DNA from: Myxococcus virescens
GTDB taxonomy: Bacteria; Myxococcota; Myxococcia; Myxococcales; Myxococcaceae
Assembly: GCF_900101905.1 (NCBI RefSeq)
Contig: NZ_FNAJ01000003.1
Span: forward strand, 713,552 to 777,551
DNA: 64,000 nucleotides
Reading direction: 5' to 3'
The notes beneath the pieces were generated by a model. It saw nothing but the letters and a program-made list of their open reading frames with translations, did not search any database and was not told the DNA's origin. How positions within the stretch are numbered: the stretch's first letter is position 1; every line of letters starts with the position of its first letter. This document shows, one piece after another, positions 61,004 through 64,000 of the stretch. The translations under genes were made by a program, and so were the position numbers.

Positions 61004-61870
61004 GTGAATCCCGCTGACGCCTTCCACCCGCTGCGCCCCCGCTTGCTCCGCATCGCCTACCGGATGCTGGGCATCGTCGCGGAGGCAGAGGACGTGGTGC
61101 AGGAGGCGTACTTGCGCTGGCACCAGACCGACCGCGCCGCCGTGCGCGACGCCGAGGCCGTGCTCGTCCGCACGGTGACGCGGTTGTGTCTGGACGTCCT
61201 GAAGTCCGCCCGCGTACGCCGCGAGGAATACGTGGGCACCTGGCTTCCAGAGCCCATCGTCGATGCGGTGGAGGGTGATGACTTGACGCTGCCCCTGATG
61301 ATGGCCCTGGAGCGGTTGTCCCCGCTGGAGCGAGCCGCCTTCCTCCTGCACGACGTGTTCGGCATGGACTTCGAGGAGGTGGCGAAGGCCATGGGCCGGG
61401 CCCCTGCCGCGTGCCGCCAGCTCGCCAGCCGCGCACGGGCCCACGTGCGCGAGGCTCGGCCGCGATTTCCCGTGTCGGAAGCGCAGGGCAGTGAGCTGGC
61501 CTCGGCCTTCTACGTCGCGTCCCGGAGCGGGGACATGGGGGCGCTCCAAGCGCTCCTGGCCCAGGACGTCGTCGTATACTCCGACGGTGGCGGCAAGGTG
61601 AAGGCGGCCCTCAACCCCATCTACGGTCAGGAGAAGACGCTGCGCTTCTTCGAGGGCCTGCTGCGCATCACGGGCGTGAACTCCTCGCAGCGGGTGCACG
61701 AGGGATTCATCGACGGACTGCCCGCCTTCGTCACCCTGGAGAAGGACGGCACGCTCCAGACGACGGCCCTGGGCATCGAAGATGGCCGAATCGCCACAAT
61801 CTACGTCACTCGCAACCCCGACAAGCTCCAGGGTATCCGCGGGCTCGTGGCGGACAAGCTGCCGTCCTGA
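61004..61870 (+). CDS. SigJ-type ECF41-like sigma factor
   Basis: A 288-residue sigma factor: region 2 (LRPRLLRIAYRMLGIVAEAE, DVVQEAYLRWHQTD), region 4 (LSPLERAAFLLHDVFGMDF) and a C-terminal SnoaL/NTF2-like domain of about 110 residues (VVVYSDGGGKVKAALNPIYG, VTLEKDGTLQTTALGIEDG). This is the ECF41 layout, in which the C-terminal domain modulates the factor and the partner is the adjacent carboxymuconolactone decarboxylase. The GTG start follows that gene's stop by 1 bp. No anti-sigma gene is next to it. Confidence 0.92.
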   Translation: MNPADAFHPLRPRLLRIAYRMLGIVAEAEDVVQEAYLRWHQTDRAAVRDAEAVLVRTVTRLCLDVLKSARVRREEYVGTWLPEPIVDAVEGDDLTLPLMMALERLSPLERAAFLLHDVFGMDFEEVAKAMGRAPAACRQLASRARAHVREARPRFPVSEAQGSELASAFYVASRSGDMGALQALLAQDVVVYSDGGGKVKAALNPIYGQEKTLRFFEGLLRITGVNSSQRVHEGFIDGLPAFVTLEKDGTLQTTALGIEDGRIATIYVTRNPDKLQGIRGLVADKLPS

Positions 61871-62029
61871 CCTGGGCCACGGGTTCAGGTGTTCGTTCAA
61901 GGCGCGACGAAGCACGCCTGGATGCGGCCGGCGTCTGTCCATTCGCCCGCTTCGGCAGGAATACCGCGTTGCGACCACCCTCCCCGCCGTGGACCCTGCC
62001 GCCGGACTGATGTTGCAAGGGGGCGAATC

Positions 62030-63340
62030 ATGCGTGGACCGTCGAAGCAAACTCGCGGCTGGAGCGCTTTGCTCCTCGGGGGGCTCCTCTCTCTGGCGTG
62101 TGGCGGTGAAGCGGAGCTGTTCGAAGGCAACTCCCCTTCGAGAGAGGACGCCGAGGCCGGGCTTCATGGTCCGGGGAGCCAGGGGCCCTACCCGAACTGG
62201 GCGACACCGACCTTCGCGACGGATGCCCAGGTGGCCGAGGACGGAAACCAGTTCTTCGTGGCCTGGTCCGACGGCCGCCCCGGCCGCTTCTACGCCGCGC
62301 GCGTCTCGAAGAATGGCCGGCTGCTGGACCCGGATGCCATCCCCCTCAACCCCGGTTTTCGACCCGACGCCTACTACCATGCGACCGCGTTCGATGGCCG
62401 GCAGTTCCTCGTCGTCTGGACCGGAGACACCTCCATCTTCCTGACGCGTGTCAACCGGAACGGGACATTGGACGGCCCGCCGGTCACGCTCTTCACCCCC
62501 ACCGACCACCAGCCCGCGGGCTCCCCGGGCATCGCCTGCCACGACCGCAAGTGCCTGGTGGCGTGGATTGGCTTCGGTGGAACCGCCACTGGCGCGGTCC
62601 GCGGCATCACCCTGAACACGGCGAAGCCGGGCTTCGACGTCCAGGAAGTCTTCATCTCCAACCAGCTGTCTGCCATCAACTCCTATGGCGTCGCGGTGGC
62701 CTGGTCCCATGACCGGTACCTGGCGACATGGACGGACGCTCGCTTCGGCAGCCAGGACATCTTCGCCGCGAGAATCCGGCGCACGGGCGCGGTGCTCGAC
62801 CCGGACGGCTTCGTCATCTCCGCTGCGCCGGGCAATCAGAACTTCTCGGCGGTGACGGCGACGAAGAAGGGCTTCTTCGTCGCCTGGAGCGACGCACGCA
62901 ATGGCACCCCCGACATCTACGGCGCCCGAGTGAAGGACGGGACGGCGAACGTCCTGGACCCCAGCGGCATCCCCATCGCCACCTCGGGCACGAGCGACAT
63001 CACGCCCAAGGTCGCCTCCGAGGGCCACCAGGTGCTCGTCACCTGGAGCGCGCTGACGGCCGACACCGGCCGCGTCCGTGGCGCCCGAGTGAAGCTGAAC
63101 GGGGACGTCCGTGACCGCCACGGCTTCGCCATCTCCCGTGGCGCGGCGGCTCGCCAGCTCGTGTCTGGCAACGTGGCCTATGCCAACGACAAGTACTTCG
63201 TCGTCTACGGGCGTGCCCCCGTGCTCGATGAACCGCCCTATCAGGTCATCGTGGGGACCCGCGTGAAGCAGGATGATGTCTTGGACATCCCAGCCATCCG
63301 CATTTCACACGCGCCTTCGGTCGAACAACTCGCGCCGTGA
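62030..63340 (+). CDS. Lipoprotein with propeller-like repeats
   Basis: A 436-residue predicted lipoprotein (lipobox SLAC). The mature protein has about six repeats built on VAWSDxR, DIYGARVxxxG and a LDPxGxxI turn, for example FFVAWSDGRPGRFYAARVSK and FFVAWSDARNGTPDIYGARV. This looks like a beta-propeller found in myxobacterial and cyanobacterial surface proteins. AAGGGGG lies 8 nt before the ATG at 62030. Binding partner and function are unknown. Confidence 0.78.
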   Translation: MRGPSKQTRGWSALLLGGLLSLACGGEAELFEGNSPSREDAEAGLHGPGSQGPYPNWATPTFATDAQVAEDGNQFFVAWSDGRPGRFYAARVSKNGRLLDPDAIPLNPGFRPDAYYHATAFDGRQFLVVWTGDTSIFLTRVNRNGTLDGPPVTLFTPTDHQPAGSPGIACHDRKCLVAWIGFGGTATGAVRGITLNTAKPGFDVQEVFISNQLSAINSYGVAVAWSHDRYLATWTDARFGSQDIFAARIRRTGAVLDPDGFVISAAPGNQNFSAVTATKKGFFVAWSDARNGTPDIYGARVKDGTANVLDPSGIPIATSGTSDITPKVASEGHQVLVTWSALTADTGRVRGARVKLNGDVRDRHGFAISRGAAARQLVSGNVAYANDKYFVVYGRAPVLDEPPYQVIVGTRVKQDDVLDIPAIRISHAPSVEQLAP

Positions 63341-63423
63341 CGCGCGCCCTGGGTCAGGCGTTGTAGGCCCGTACCATCGGGGCCTCGCGCCAGAGACGCC
63401 CGTGTTGTCCTCGTAAGTCGTGA

Positions 63424-63621
63424 CGTTGCGCGGAGGCACGGGCGTTCCTCGACACCGTGGCGCGGTCGCCCATGCTGCCTCGCACGTGCGTGCTGGACGC
63501 GGCCTGGGTGGAGAGCCGGGGCTGGGCGCTCCTGGAAGCCAACGCCGCGTGGGGCGCTGGGCTCAACGGCTGCGACGCGGCCGAAGCCGCCCGCTGTATC
63601 GCCGAAGCCACGCGCGCCTGA
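63424..63621 (+). pseudogene. C-terminal remnant of an ATP-grasp gene
   Basis: An open stretch of 65 codons bounded upstream by a stop reads VLDAAWVESRGWALLEANAAW followed by GLNGCDAAEAARCIAEATRA, the C-terminal end of an ATP-grasp domain protein (DUF4343/R2K-like). The rest of the domain is missing and no start codon or ribosome site suits it. An IS3-type transposase lies 82 bp further on, so disruption by insertion or deletion is likely. Confidence 0.5.
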
Positions 63622-63703
63622 GCCGCCTCACCTCCAGCAGCGACGCGTGGCCTACGAGCCCGTCCACGCGGTGAGCGTCAAGGTAGTTGTCGCGTGAGAG
63701 GGT

Positions 63704-64000
63704 TCAACCGATGCGCTTCAACTCCTGCACGGCCGGGGTGGGGTTCGGGGAGGGGTTGAGGCGCACCGGGCCTGCTGGCGTCCAGTTCCGCGTGTCTCGA
63801 CTCCATCGCTCAGGATGGCGGGCTTGAGCTCGCTGGTACACCTGATGGCGCTGAGCGAGTAGCGCCGTCTCCCGACTGAAGTGCCTGTCGTCTGGCGTGA
63901 CGAAGCGGATGGCGGAGTGCAGGTGCTCGGTGTTGTACCAGGCCACGAAGCGCGCCACCCAGGCGCGCGCGTCCTCTGCGGATGCGAAGGGACGCTGAGG
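63704..64000 (-). CDS. IS3-type transposase (integrase core), partial
   Basis: The frame runs off the right edge; 98 residues of the C-terminus are seen, ARFVAWYNTEHLHSAIRFVT and RHFSRETALLAQRHQVYQRA then RWSRDTRNW, the end of the rve domain of IS3-family orfB transposases. The element's terminal repeats could not be located in the available sequence. It is adjacent to the ATP-grasp remnant. Confidence 0.85.
   Translation of the reverse strand, partial: PQRPFASAEDARAWVARFVAWYNTEHLHSAIRFVTPDDRHFSRETALLAQRHQVYQRAQARHPERWSRDTRNWTPAGPVRLNPSPNPTPAVQELKRIG

Noticed and set aside
60974..63121. Minus-strand open frame of 715 codons opposite the SigJ and propeller lipoprotein genes
   Set aside because: No recognised domain, and both sense genes have lipobox or sigma motifs and good starts.
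1..64000. tRNA, rRNA, CRISPR array or prophage
   Set aside because: No cloverleaf-like region, no short regularly spaced repeats and no structural phage genes were seen in either strand.

Overview
The window looks like chromosomal DNA of a myxobacterium (Myxococcota, probably Myxococcaceae such as Myxococcus, Pyxidicoccus or Corallococcus). This is inferred from the very GC-rich coding bias, at least twelve predicted lipoproteins with short signal peptides and Asp/Gly/Pro-rich linkers, an M57 (HEIGH-type) peptidase homologue, an ECF sigma/CHAT-caspase operon and many one-component regulators. No rRNA, tRNA, CRISPR array or intact prophage was seen.

Layout. 0.3-8.1 kb: an FAD-linked oxidase, two SAM methyltransferases, a membrane chemoreceptor with a 7TMR-DISM-like sensor and a beta-propeller lipoprotein. 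8.2-15.1 kb (minus strand): a Suv3-like RNA helicase, a quinone oxidoreductase, a 5'-nucleotidase lipoprotein and a TauE/SafE permease. 15.2-20.6 kb: an AlkD-type DNA glycosylase, a TetR/MFS operon preceded by a perfect palindrome, a pirin and a ferritin-like lipoprotein. 21.0-24.0 kb: a compact locus with a LuxR-type regulator, a DUF3892 protein, a haem-oxygenase-like diiron enzyme and a GNAT acyltransferase that keeps most LuxI signature residues. 24.2-37.6 kb: folD and mostly single metabolic or secreted-enzyme genes, including an M57 peptidase homologue whose catalytic Glu is replaced by Ala. 37.8-40.6 kb: a transposase remnant, then an AraC/MFS divergent pair rich in GATC and unlike its surroundings, probably acquired by transfer. 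41-43 kb: nrfHA, respiratory nitrite ammonification. 43.7-49.3 kb: bioY, then a four-gene operon on the minus strand (ECF sigma factor, membrane anti-sigma-like protein, secreted protein, TPR-CHAT caspase-like protein). 49.7-63.3 kb: a protein of 72-residue repeats, hydrolases, lipoproteins, DoxX, a PQQ-type sugar dehydrogenase, a thioredoxin/TPR lipoprotein, an orphan radical SAM protein, a carboxymuconolactone decarboxylase/SigJ pair and a propeller-like lipoprotein. 63.4-64.0 kb: an ATP-grasp gene remnant and an IS3-type transposase that runs off the right edge.

How the parts fit. Most genes are single or in operons of two to four. The units that most clearly work together are TetR with its MFS pump, NrfH with NrfA, the CHAT operon, the SigJ pair, the AraC/EamA divergent pair and, by inference, the LuxR/acyltransferase locus. 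The two most interesting candidates for undescribed biology are the LuxI-like acyltransferase with its diiron partner (22.4-24.0 kb) and the ECF-driven CHAT operon (44.4-49.3 kb). Functions are assigned from motifs read by eye; no database search was run.
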